From Companilactobacillus jidongensis (lineage in GTDB: Bacteria; Bacillota; Bacilli; Lactobacillales; Lactobacillaceae), in the NCBI RefSeq assembly GCF_003946575.1, contig NZ_RHOP01000005.1, positions 143,489-207,488 of the forward strand: 64,000 bases of DNA. The letters run 5' to 3'. The notes below the pieces were generated by a model, which saw only the letters and a program-made list of their open reading frames with translations, made no database searches and had not been told where the DNA came from. Both the position numbers and the translations under genes were made by a program. Positions within the stretch are counted from its first letter, which is position 1. Every line of letters starts with the position of its first letter. This document shows positions 28,536 to 36,558 of this stretch, in pieces.

Positions 28536-28564
28536 ATTATAAGTTATCCCTATAAAAATATCAA
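28536..28564 (-). promoter_or_regulatory. tracrRNA promoter
   Basis: Read on the minus strand, TTGATA (28564-28559) is followed by a 17-bp spacer and TATAAT (28541-28536), a near-consensus vegetative promoter. The predicted start is about seven bases downstream, at the edge of the anti-repeat. It overlaps the untranslated leader of cas1. Confidence 0.8.
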
Positions 28565-28581
28565 TATAAAGGAGAATAATT

Positions 28582-29460
28582 ATGGGATGGGAAACGGTAT
28601 ATGTAACTTCTAAGTGCAAATTGTCTTACAAATCTAATCATCTGCTAGTACAGAAAACAACTGAAATCACAGAGATTCCTTTTCATCAGATCAGTTGTAT
28701 CTTGGTCGCAACAACACAAGTGGTAATAACTGGTTACTTAATATCTAAGTTAACTGAAGCGGATATTAAAATTATCTTCTGTGACAACGATCATAATCCA
28801 TGCTCTGAACTTAACGGTTATTATTCAAATAACAATCGAAATCAAAATATTGATAAGCAATTTTCTTGGCCAATACCGAAAAAAGAACTTCTTTGGACCA
28901 ATATTGTTACCAATAAAATTGAAAATCAAATTGCTGTTATGAAACAACAAAAACTGGATACAACTGAAGTGATCGATGAATTCAATAATATGAAAGATAA
29001 TGACCGAACTAATCGTGAAGCAATTATTGCCATGAAGTACTTTCCTGCCCTCTTCGGAAGTAACTTCTCACGTGGTGATCCTGAGGATGATATCAATAAG
29101 ATGCTCAATTATGGTTACACAATATTATTATCGACTGTCAACCAGGAAATTATCGCACAAGGTTATCTGACCCAACTTGGAATACATCACCACAGTAATC
29201 AAAACGACTTCAATCTTTCTAGCGACTTGATGGAACCGTTCAGACAATTTGTCGATCAAATCGTCATTGAGCACAATGATGATACCTTTGACGAAGGTAC
29301 AAAGCTAGATATACTCGCCGTTTTGGAAAAAGAAATAACTTATAATGATAAGAATTACATTCTCAAAAATGCTATTAACCAACACGTTCAAAACTGCTTC
29401 AAGTTTTTAGATGCTAAAAAACAATCTATAGCTAAGGTGGAACTTAAGGATGAGGTGTAG
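28582..29460 (+). CDS. cas1: CRISPR adaptation integrase Cas1 (type II)
   Basis: 292 residues. The start MGWETVYVTSKCKLSYKSN and the alpha-helical C-terminal domain match type II Cas1. Expected active-site residues are present in NREAIIAMKYFPALFG (Glu), GIHHHS (His) and SSDLMEPFR (Asp/Glu). With Cas2 it integrates new spacers next to the leader. It begins 157 bp after cas9, with the antisense tracrRNA gene in the gap, and has an AAAGGAG site. Confidence 0.97.
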   Translation: MGWETVYVTSKCKLSYKSNHLLVQKTTEITEIPFHQISCILVATTQVVITGYLISKLTEADIKIIFCDNDHNPCSELNGYYSNNNRNQNIDKQFSWPIPKKELLWTNIVTNKIENQIAVMKQQKLDTTEVIDEFNNMKDNDRTNREAIIAMKYFPALFGSNFSRGDPEDDINKMLNYGYTILLSTVNQEIIAQGYLTQLGIHHHSNQNDFNLSSDLMEPFRQFVDQIVIEHNDDTFDEGTKLDILAVLEKEITYNDKNYILKNAINQHVQNCFKFLDAKKQSIAKVELKDEV

Positions 29461-29464
29461 GGTT

Positions 29465-29770
29465 ATGAGACTAATGATCATGTTTGACTTACCAACATTG
29501 ACTTCACAGGATAGAAGAAACTATCGGCAATTCATGAAAAAATTACGCTTGGATGGATTCACAAAGATGCAAGAATCAATCTATACATGTGTCTTGATTG
29601 ATGCTACATCAGCCAAGTTTTTAACTAACAAAGTAGAACTTTATGCTCCCAGTAAAGGATTGATTCAAGCACTACCTATTACTGAGAAGCAATATGAAGC
29701 GATGAGATATCTTACCGGAAAAAAGAAAGATACTCCTGATAGAAGATTTGAAAGGTTGGTAGTGATATGA
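29465..29770 (+). CDS. cas2: CRISPR adaptation protein Cas2
   Basis: 101 residues with a ferredoxin-like fold beginning MRLMIMFDLPT; Asp8 is the conserved acidic residue. It scaffolds the Cas1-Cas2 integrase. The frame can be extended to 29450 inside cas1, but GAGGTG at 29451-29456 and the family start support the ATG at 29465. It overlaps csn2 by 4 bp. Confidence 0.96.
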   Translation: MRLMIMFDLPTLTSQDRRNYRQFMKKLRLDGFTKMQESIYTCVLIDATSAKFLTNKVELYAPSKGLIQALPITEKQYEAMRYLTGKKKDTPDRRFERLVVI

Positions 29771-30477
29771 GTCCAGAATCCATTACTATATACCCTTATG
29801 ATCCATTCGATATTGACTATGGAATTACTTTTTTAAATGTTCAATGCAAAGAAGAATATACATCCTTTCTATTTGTATTGAATCAATTAAAAAAACACGA
29901 AACTTTTGTAGATGATATCGATCAATACATTCACTTTTATGTAGATGAAAAAGACAATTTAAAAACATCCCTAAAACAGGTCGCAATGATTGGCGATTTG
30001 ACCAGTTTTGAACTCAACTCAACTGGAAATTTAAAATTGGTTCTTCAAAAAATCGTCTTTGATAACCAAATTATCAATCAAGACCGGATTGAAAAATTGA
30101 ATCATGAAATTAATGAACTCATATTTGACTCAACAAGTAGTTATGATGAAACTTTTGAATATGATCTATTACCTGAATTAATAAAATTATTAAAATCCAA
30201 AGATTTTAAGATAGATAGTAGTAACTGGCAGAATTATTATGATAAACTTCAATCAGTAGTTAGATTTTATGTAGAATTTAGTGATAAGAGATTATTACTA
30301 TTTCATGGGTTAGAACGCCTATGTAGTTTAGAACAACTTAATGAATTGAATGATTACCTGAAATCCATCAAGTTAGCTGTAGTGAGTCTCGAATCGTATC
30401 CAATGACGTTGAAGAAGTCCGGCCTGAACACCCGAATTTATTCGATTGATGAGGATCACGTTCGATTTGACTATTAA
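29767..30477 (+). CDS. csn2: Csn2 family adaptation protein
   Basis: 236 residues, slightly longer than the ~220 of the short Csn2 group. The conserved central pattern QVAMIGDLTSFELNST fits Csn2, as does the C-terminal ending with VALSLES-like VVSLESYP and DEDHVRFDY. Csn2 forms a ring that binds DNA ends during spacer acquisition and defines subtype II-A. The gene ends only 26 bp before the first CRISPR repeat, so any leader function probably extends into its 3' coding end. Confidence 0.93.
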   Translation: MSPESITIYPYDPFDIDYGITFLNVQCKEEYTSFLFVLNQLKKHETFVDDIDQYIHFYVDEKDNLKTSLKQVAMIGDLTSFELNSTGNLKLVLQKIVFDNQIINQDRIEKLNHEINELIFDSTSSYDETFEYDLLPELIKLLKSKDFKIDSSNWQNYYDKLQSVVRFYVEFSDKRLLLFHGLERLCSLEQLNELNDYLKSIKLAVVSLESYPMTLKKSGLNTRIYSIDEDHVRFDY

Positions 30478-30503
30478 CACTTAAAGTTAACGTTAAGTAG
30501 GTG

Positions 30504-31133
30504 GTTTTAGAAGTACGTCATTTCATGTAGTTAAGAACCCCCACACTATGCGCAAAACTGGGGCTTATCGTTTTAGAAGTACGTCATTTCATGTAGTTAA
30601 GAACCCACGGAATCAGACATACAGCATGTTCCCTCGTTTTAGAAGTACGTCATTTCATGTAGTTAAGAACCAATTGCTATTTTCAATGAAGTCATCAAAT
30701 TGTTTTAGAAGTACGTCATTTCATGTAGTTAAGAACCTTTTAAGCACCACATCTTGCCTTCACTAGGGTTTTAGAAGTACGTCATTTCATGTAGTTAAGA
30801 ACCCCACCATTGCATTAATCCGATGTGTGGTGCGTTTTAGAAGTACGTCATTTCATGTAGTTAAGAACCCTGCCTTCTGTTAAAAAGAAGTGAACATAGG
30901 TTTTAGAAGTACGTCATTTCATGTAGTTAAGAACCACGTTTTTAGCTTTACAAGCGGGATTTAAAGTTTTAGAAGTACGTCATTTCATGTAGTTAAGAAC
31001 CTTGTGTAGCTGTAGTAACAAGAGCTAAGTCCTTTTAGAAGTACGTCATTTCATGTAGTTAAGAACCAAATTCCTTGTTTTCACCTACTGGTAATTCGTT
31101 TTAGAAGTACGTCATTTCATGTAGTTAAGAACC
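30504..31133 (+). CRISPR. Type II-A CRISPR array, 10 repeats and 9 spacers
   Basis: Repeats of 36 bp begin GTTTTAGAAGTACGTC and end ATGTAGTTAAGAACC. They start at 30504, 30570, 30636, 30702, 30768, 30834, 30900, 30966, 31032 and 31098, spaced exactly 66 bp, so every spacer is 30 bp. All repeats are identical except the ninth, whose first base is C instead of G; this places the old end at the right and the leader beside csn2. The repeat's 5' half pairs with the tracrRNA at 28.5 kb. No spacer matches another part of this window by eye. Confidence 0.99.
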
Positions 31134-31166
31134 AGCACCTGGCCACAAAAACCAGGTGCTTTTTTC
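31134..31166 (+). terminator. Terminator closing the CRISPR array
   Basis: A 9-bp stem AGCACCTGG/CCAGGTGCT with a 9-base loop and a T7 tract directly abuts the last repeat. Confidence 0.92.
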
Positions 31167-31222
31167 ATCCCCAAACAAAAAAACACCCAACCAAAAATCA
31201 GTCAGGCATCCCAATCAAAAAT

Positions 31223-32071
31223 TTACATATCAACCTTAAGAACATCTTCAACGTTCTCATCAAAATCAATAATCATATCAGCAACTTCTTCAGGTTTTTC
31301 GATCATACCAACATGACCAGCACCTTTCAAATCTTTCATTGTAAGATGTGGCACACGTCCTATTGTTGCCTTAGCGTCTTTAATTCCGGCTTCAGTCAAG
31401 ATTTGATCGTCATCAGAGAAAATAGCCAATGTAGCAAGATCTGTAGCCCGAAGGCGTTTGTTCATTGCTTTATCTTCCAAATAATTATTGGCCATGTTAC
31501 TTAATTTTTTAGCAATCTTACGATCAACAGCATTGGCAGCATCATTGATCACGTTAGGATTCTTCAACTTAGAGGTGTCAAAATCCTTCGCAAAGTACAA
31601 ACCAGCTTTCACTGGTGACTTGGCCATTTTACCTAATAATGGAATAGCTGCAAATGACGAATTAGCGTCCATCTCAGCGTATTTTTCATTAGCCGGTGTA
31701 TTGAGCAGAACTAACTTAGAAACGCTAAAATCACGTACTTCTGCGACTCTATTGGCAATTAAGCCACCGATGCCATAGCCAAATAGGATCATGTTCTCAG
31801 TTATACGAAGTCTGGCGATTCCTTCCAGAATTGCCCAGGCTTGCACGTCCATATCATATTCGTCGTCCTTAGATTTACTAGACTTGCCTTGTCCTAACAG
31901 ATCAATAGACACAACGGTGTAATTTTTTTGCAAATAAGGTGTTATCTCATCATAATAATCAACTGATCCGTTAATTCCAGGGATCAATACGATAACTTTT
32001 TTATCACTTTCGAGGTCACCGGTAACTTTGATATTTACCTTACCTCTGGTTACTTCATATATTTTTTCCAA
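31223..32071 (-). CDS. Alpha/beta hydrolase fold protein without nucleophile serine
   Basis: 282 residues starting at TTG behind AAGAGG. The fold is clear from VIVLIPGINGSVDYYDEI (oxyanion region), VVSIDLLGQGKS, the nucleophile elbow and the catalytic-His region GAGHVGMIEKPEEV. The elbow reads FGYGIGG, where GxSxG is expected, so the nucleophile position is Gly. A serine hydrolase mechanism is therefore unlikely unless a different residue acts. A single G-to-A change would restore Ser (GGC to AGC). It may be a non-catalytic relative or a recently inactivated enzyme; substrate unknown. Confidence 0.82.
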   Translation of the reverse strand: MEKIYEVTRGKVNIKVTGDLESDKKVIVLIPGINGSVDYYDEITPYLQKNYTVVSIDLLGQGKSSKSKDDEYDMDVQAWAILEGIARLRITENMILFGYGIGGLIANRVAEVRDFSVSKLVLLNTPANEKYAEMDANSSFAAIPLLGKMAKSPVKAGLYFAKDFDTSKLKNPNVINDAANAVDRKIAKKLSNMANNYLEDKAMNKRLRATDLATLAIFSDDDQILTEAGIKDAKATIGRVPHLTMKDLKGAGHVGMIEKPEEVADMIIDFDENVEDVLKVDM

Positions 32072-32181
32072 ATTTTAAGCCTCTTTACTTTTTCTCACTC
32101 TCAAAATATACCGAAGTTCCAACAATTTTGCATTGTTTATGCTAAAATTTTTGTTTTTTTTCATAATCTGGTCTTTTTTAA

Positions 32182-32221
32182 TTGACTTTCACCTTAAAAA
32201 ACGTTAAATTGGACTAGACCA
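32182..32221 (+). promoter_or_regulatory. nagB promoter with GntR/NagR-type operator
   Basis: TTGACT (32182-32187), a 17-bp spacer and TAAATT (32205-32210) form a promoter. Overlapping and following the -10 is TGGACTAGACCA (32210-32221), one base from TGGTCTAGACCA, the dre-type site of amino-sugar GntR repressors (DasR, YvoA/NagR). Confidence 0.72.
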
Positions 32222-32247
32222 GACAAAGAGATGGGAGATTATAAATT

Positions 32248-32949
32248 ATGAATATTATTAAAGTTAAAGATCAAGATTTAGGCGGTAAAGAAGCCTTCAA
32301 TATTATCGCTACTGCAATCAACAATGGTGCCAAGGTTTTGGGCTTGGCAACTGGTAGCAGCCCTATCACTATGTACAACGAAATGACAAACAGCAACATT
32401 GATTTTTCAAACATGACATCTGTTAACTTGGACGAATATGTCGGTCTAAAGGCTGACAATGACCAAAGTTATCACTACTTCATGAATGAGCATCTATTCA
32501 GCAAGAAACCATTCAAGAATTCATACGTTCCTGATGGTTCAAATCCTGACGCTGAAGCCGCAACATCACAATATGACAAGATCATTGCTGATAATCCTAT
32601 CGACGTTCAAGTATTAGGTATCGGTAGAAACGGTCACATTGGTTTCAACGAACCAGGTTCACCACTTGATGGTAAGACAAGTAAAGTTGCTCTTACAGAA
32701 TCAACTATTGAAGCTAACAAGCGTTTCTTCGATGATGAAAAAGACGTTCCTCGTTTTGCATATTCAATGGGTATTGGTTCAATCATGAAAGCAAAGAAGA
32801 TCATCTTAATTGCTTACGGTGAGAACAAAGCTGACGCTATTGCTAAAACAGTCAACGGACCTGTTACAGAAGATGTTCCTGCAAGTGCATTGCAAAACCA
32901 CCCTGACGTAACTTTGATTCTTGACGATGCTGCTGCATCAAAACTTTAA
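32248..32949 (+). CDS. nagB: Glucosamine-6-phosphate deaminase
   Basis: 233 residues, the short firmicute form. It converts glucosamine-6-phosphate into fructose-6-phosphate and ammonia, linking amino-sugar catabolism to glycolysis. Signatures: [13 protein letters not shown] (phosphate loop), VNLDEYVGL and the active-site stretch [22 protein letters not shown] site precedes the ATG. The dre-like operator upstream indicates release of repression by amino-sugar phosphates; nagA and the regulator are not in the window. Confidence 0.96.
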   Translation: MNIIKVKDQDLGGKEAFNIIATAINNGAKVLGLATGSSPITMYNEMTNSNIDFSNMTSVNLDEYVGLKADNDQSYHYFMNEHLFSKKPFKNSYVPDGSNPDAEAATSQYDKIIADNPIDVQVLGIGRNGHIGFNEPGSPLDGKTSKVALTESTIEANKRFFDDEKDVPRFAYSMGIGSIMKAKKIILIAYGENKADAIAKTVNGPVTEDVPASALQNHPDVTLILDDAAASKL

Positions 32950-32971
32950 AAATTAAATTTTAAACTATTAT

Positions 32972-33019
32972 AAATAGCTTTTTGAAATAATTATTTTTTA
33001 TTTCGAAGGGCTATTTTTT
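32972..33019 (+). terminator. Terminator after nagB
   Basis: A 17-bp stem (32972-32988 with 33000-33016, several G-T pairs), an AT-rich loop and a T tract. Confidence 0.8.
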
Positions 33020-33073
33020 ATTGACATCAATCCTGATCAGCCCGTAATCTGTATAAGTCACAGAGGAGACATT

Positions 33074-34447
33074 ATGCTAAAAAAACTATTTAAAAAGGCA
33101 GATTATAAGCGTTATATCGCCGATGATTCGCACTTTTCAAAAACTCTAACTAAGAACAATTTGATTTCTATGGGTATTGGTTCCATTATCGGAACTGGAA
33201 TTTTCATCCTACCTGGTATTGTTGCTTATTCCACTTCTGGTCCGGCGATTACAATTTCCTTTATTCTGGCAGCCATTGTCTGTGTCTTAGCTGCAATGTG
33301 TTTTGCGGAATTAGCATCTACTTTTCCGGTTGCCGGCAGTACTTATTCATATGGAAGTATTATCTTTGGGCAATTTCCTGGTTGGATCGTCGGTTGGGCT
33401 CTTTGCTTGGAATATATTCTAGGAGTTGCGGCGGTTTCTTCAGGATTCTCCGCTTATTTTGTCAGCATGTTCAATAACTTTGGCATTCATTTACCGCATG
33501 CATTGATCGGCCCATTTATCCCATCTGAGGGAACTTATATCAACCTACCATCAGTCATCATTTTGATATTGATCTACTTCCTATTAAAACGTGGTGTCCA
33601 ATCGTCGGCACAAATGAATACAGTCGTCGTGTTCATTAAGCTTGCGGTCATCATTGCTTTTATTATTATTGGATTATTCTACATTAAGCCAAATAATTAC
33701 CATCCCTATTTCCCAATGGGTGGTATGGGTGTAGTCAAAGGAGCAGCGTTAGTTTTCTTTGCTTACTTAGGTTTCGATGTCATTCCTTCATCAGCTCCTG
33801 AAGTCAAAGATCCACAAAAAAACATACCTGCGGGAATAATGATTTCATTAGCCATCTGTACCGCTCTATATTTGATTATGGCCGCAGTCCTAACTGGAAT
33901 GGTCAATTATACTAAATTAAATGTTGCTGACCCTGTAGTTTTTGCACTCAAAGAGGTCGGCCTCAGCAAGATAACCTTTTTGATAAGTATTGGCGCACTT
34001 GCCGGCATGTTTACCATGATGCTCAATACTATCTATGGTGGATCTCGCCTGGTCTACGCATTAGGTCGTGACAAACTAATTCCTGAAGCCTTCGGAAAGA
34101 TAGACGAAAAATCAAAAATGCCTATGACATCACTCAATGCAATCACTATTTTAGCAGTAATATTAGGCGGTTTTGTTTCGATGAAAGAGTTGACCAGTCT
34201 AGTAAATATTGGCACACTTTTATCTTTTGTTTTCGTATCGATTGGCGTTATAAGATTACGACGCCGAACCGATGTCCCAGAGAGTGGTTTCAAGGTACCC
34301 TTTTATCCGTGGTTCCCTGCTCTGTCTGCTGGTCTTTGTATTTTATTAATGACACAAGTCAGCATCAATTCCTGGATTGCATCATTTGGTTGGTTTGCCA
34401 TCGGTATCGTGATCTACTTTATTTATGGTTATCGAAAAGCTGAATGA
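33074..34447 (+). CDS. APC superfamily amino acid permease (CAT-like)
   Basis: 457 residues with twelve helices. The first helix region NLISMGIGSIIGTGIFILPG is the substrate-binding motif of the APC fold, and FFAYLGFDVIPSSAPEVKDPQKNIP is typical of the cationic amino acid transporter branch. It imports an amino acid, probably with protons; the substrate cannot be chosen. AGAGGAG precedes the ATG, and a strong terminator follows. Confidence 0.92.
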   Translation: MLKKLFKKADYKRYIADDSHFSKTLTKNNLISMGIGSIIGTGIFILPGIVAYSTSGPAITISFILAAIVCVLAAMCFAELASTFPVAGSTYSYGSIIFGQFPGWIVGWALCLEYILGVAAVSSGFSAYFVSMFNNFGIHLPHALIGPFIPSEGTYINLPSVIILILIYFLLKRGVQSSAQMNTVVVFIKLAVIIAFIIIGLFYIKPNNYHPYFPMGGMGVVKGAALVFFAYLGFDVIPSSAPEVKDPQKNIPAGIMISLAICTALYLIMAAVLTGMVNYTKLNVADPVVFALKEVGLSKITFLISIGALAGMFTMMLNTIYGGSRLVYALGRDKLIPEAFGKIDEKSKMPMTSLNAITILAVILGGFVSMKELTSLVNIGTLLSFVFVSIGVIRLRRRTDVPESGFKVPFYPWFPALSAGLCILLMTQVSINSWIASFGWFAIGIVIYFIYGYRKAE

Positions 34448-34454
34448 CAGCATT

Positions 34455-34488
34455 AATCCCAAATCGAAAAATCGATTTGGGATTTTTA
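34455..34488 (+). terminator. Terminator after the APC permease
   Basis: A 13-bp stem AATCCCAAATCGA/TCGATTTGGGATT with a 4-5 base loop and T5. Confidence 0.88.
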
Positions 34489-34496
34489 TTTTCATC

Positions 34497-34526
34497 CAAA
34501 TTGTTTCATGTGGAACATATGGTATA
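34497..34526 (+). repeat. 30-bp direct repeat, copy 1, with parS-like core
   Basis: Identical over 30 bp to 35552-35581. Its core at 34502-34517, TGTTTCATGTGGAACA, differs from the parS consensus TGTTTCACGTGAAACA at two positions, and its complement differs at one from the accepted TGTTCCACGTGAAACA. Copy 1 lies 38 bp past the 3' end of the Gfo/Idh gene. Confidence 0.9.
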
Positions 34527-34564
34527 AAAAACACTTGTTCTCACTAGATATTGTATTAATATTT

Positions 34565-35467
34565 TTATAGTGTCTGAAGCAAATCGGTACAAACTTTATG
34601 ACTCAAAATGGCGGAATCAGGACTGACTGGGTTGGTACCATCGTGAGTTATTGCATTTAAGAATTCTATGATCAATGGTTCAAAGCCACGAGTGATCAAA
34701 TTACGTTCCCAATCGGGACGTGACTCTTGGATATTTACTCCAGTTTGATATTTGTTAAGTAGACTCAAGTTAGTAACTTCATCACGTTCAGTTGAACCTT
34801 GTACCGTGGATTTTTCTAAATTAATGCCACCCACTAGACTAGTAGTTATCTGAACTTGTTCATGCTCTGATGACAATGTGATGTACCCTTGCTCAAGGTT
34901 ACCCTCGCTAGTGACCAAATGATTAGTAACATTTTGAATCGGTTCATCCATTAAATACAATGCCGTATCAACGGAATGAATCATTAAATCAAATATGGCA
35001 AATTTAACTGGTTGCGGTGAATTCTCACGAATCTTTTCAGATGTAATCAAGCGTTTGTCTGCAATTTGTTTCAATTCTTGATTAAACGGTGCAAACCGAC
35101 GATTAAAACCACATGTCAGCATTAAGTTATTCGCAGCTGCTAATTTGTATAGTTCTTCCACGACCTGTAAATCTTCCGAAACTGGTTTGTCTACGTAAAC
35201 ATTGATTCCAGCATTCAATAACTGTTTGATAATACTTGCATGTGTACTAGTTGGAGTATGTACAAAAACAGCCAAAGGTTTCTCGGCAATCAATTGATCC
35301 AATGTTTGATGCAGATGACTAAATCCATATTTAGTAGCTAACTTCTGACCCTTTTCGATATTTCTAGTGGCTAAATGCCATTCATATTGATCTTGTAAAC
35401 TAGCCATTACTGGTAAATAAGCTTTTTGAGCGATATTTCCTAATCCAATTACACCAATTTTTTCCAT
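34565..35467 (-). CDS. Gfo/Idh/MocA family oxidoreductase
   Basis: 300 residues. The N-terminal Rossmann fold starts IGVIGLGNIAQKAYLPVM; the EKP-type catalytic motif appears as VYVDKPVSEDL near residue 91, with Asp in place of the usual Glu, as is common in this subgroup. The C-terminal domain carries DLMIHSVDTALYLM. Members oxidise or reduce sugars and related compounds with NAD(P). The substrate is unknown. The gene is a single unit bracketed by two identical 30-bp direct repeats. Confidence 0.88.
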   Translation of the reverse strand: MEKIGVIGLGNIAQKAYLPVMASLQDQYEWHLATRNIEKGQKLATKYGFSHLHQTLDQLIAEKPLAVFVHTPTSTHASIIKQLLNAGINVYVDKPVSEDLQVVEELYKLAAANNLMLTCGFNRRFAPFNQELKQIADKRLITSEKIRENSPQPVKFAIFDLMIHSVDTALYLMDEPIQNVTNHLVTSEGNLEQGYITLSSEHEQVQITTSLVGGINLEKSTVQGSTERDEVTNLSLLNKYQTGVNIQESRPDWERNLITRGFEPLIIEFLNAITHDGTNPVSPDSAILSHKVCTDLLQTL

Positions 35468-35551
35468 TGATAGACCTCGACTTTCTTAAATAGTGTAGCA
35501 AACTTCTGTCATCGCTTACAAACAAAGTGTTGAAATATCGGTCTTCAAGGT

Positions 35552-35581
35552 CAAATTGTTTCATGTGGAACATATGGTATA
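35552..35581 (+). repeat. 30-bp direct repeat, copy 2, with parS-like core
   Basis: Same sequence and orientation as 34497-34526, 1055 bp away. The parS-like core is at 35557-35572. It lies 85 bp upstream of the Gfo/Idh start codon. Confidence 0.9.
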
Positions 35582-35652
35582 CAGAATATTTTTAGCATCT
35601 ATATATAGTGTGCTGATGTTTTTTTATAAAAATCATTTTAATTAAGCATAAA

Positions 35653-35700
35653 CAAAAAGCCTCTCAATTTTTTCTGAAATAACAAATCTTTTGAGAGACT
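35653..35700 (-). terminator. Minus-strand terminator of the DUF1801 gene
   Basis: Arms AGTCTCTCAA and TTGAGAGGCT (one G-T pair) enclose a 23-base loop and are followed by T5 on the minus strand. Confidence 0.6.
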
Positions 35701-35804
35701 TCATTTTAAATAATATTACTATATTTCTGAAAAGTATCTAAAAATAATGAAATATGAATGAAAACAAAAAAATAGTTTCCAGTTAATCACACATTTTTCA
35801 TCCT

Positions 35805-36137
35805 TTATAATTCTGACTTTCTGAATTCAACAATTCTTTTGATCAATTCTTCCGGCAAAGATTCCTCATAGGGAAATTGAATCGCGCCCTTTGAAGTTTT
35901 GTATTTCTTTAATTCATCCGCAAATTTTACAATGGGACTTGGTGTCGGGTAAAAACCTAAATGATTTTTAAAAGCGGCAAAGTGAACAATATTTTCATCC
36001 AAATAAAATGTTGGCATACCATAAGCTATTTTTTCGGTTGCATCCGGTAATTCTTTCTTTAAGATCCTATACATTTCGTTTAACTTGCTTTGTTGAGCTT
36101 TTGGAGCTGTTTTTATGTAGTCTTCTATAACTGTCAT
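35805..36137 (-). CDS. DUF1801 family protein (YdhG/Fra-like)
   Basis: 110 residues; features such as YIKTAPKAQQSKLNEMY, EKIAYGMPTFYLDENIVHFAAFK and HLGFYPTPSPI are those of the DUF1801 fold. Bacillus Fra (YdhG) is a frataxin-like iron chaperone of this family, but the family as a whole is of uncertain role. GAGGT precedes the ATG by nine bases. Confidence 0.85.
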   Translation of the reverse strand: MTVIEDYIKTAPKAQQSKLNEMYRILKKELPDATEKIAYGMPTFYLDENIVHFAAFKNHLGFYPTPSPIVKFADELKKYKTSKGAIQFPYEESLPEELIKRIVEFRKSEL

Positions 36138-36173
36138 AATTTTTACCTCAGCACTTTTACTGACAATTATAGT

Positions 36174-36470
36174 CTATGCTTCAGGAGTTATATAGACTAA
36201 ATAAGAAGAAGAAATCACTATCAATAGCGCATATAACGAGCCCAGGTATATGTATGACTTTTTATTGGTTAAAATACCGACAAATAACAAAATAATTCCC
36301 ATAAAAAACGTCGCTAACAATCGTAGACCCAGACCTCTTATAATTGTTGGCACAATGATCAACAATGCCATGACTAAAGAAACTAAAAATTTTTGTTGAT
36401 ACTCTTCCCTAGCCAATAGAAACACGATAAAGACTTGTGAAAATAAAATGAATCCTACCAAAAAAATCAC
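36174..36470 (-). CDS. Small four-helix membrane protein, unknown
   Basis: About 98 residues with four hydrophobic segments and few charges (REEYQQK after helix 1, NKKS before helix 4). The frame opens at GTG 36479, but AGAGG eight bases ahead of the GTG at 36470 makes that start likelier. No family recognised. It could be cotranscribed with the DUF1801 gene 37 bp downstream. Confidence 0.6.
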   Translation of the reverse strand: MIFLVGFILFSQVFIVFLLAREEYQQKFLVSLVMALLIIVPTIIRGLGLRLLATFFMGIILLFVGILTNKKSYIYLGSLYALLIVISSSYLVYITPEA

Positions 36471-36558
36471 TACCATCACCTCTTACATAAATTTACAAAA
36501 CAAATATATTTTTAACGTATATTTATTGTAAATTTTCTGTAAAAAGTAAATTTTTAAC

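Larger units (their letters stand above)
35468..35804. other. 337-bp gap without a gene
   Basis: AT-rich sequence. It holds the second 30-bp parS-like repeat (35552-35581) and, on the minus strand, the terminator of the DUF1801 gene (35653-35700). I see no open frame with a ribosome site. Confidence 0.6.

Noticed and set aside
30548..30766. Open frame of 72 codons inside the CRISPR array
   Set aside because: It simply translates repeats (recurrent RSTSFHVVKN) and has no ribosome site.
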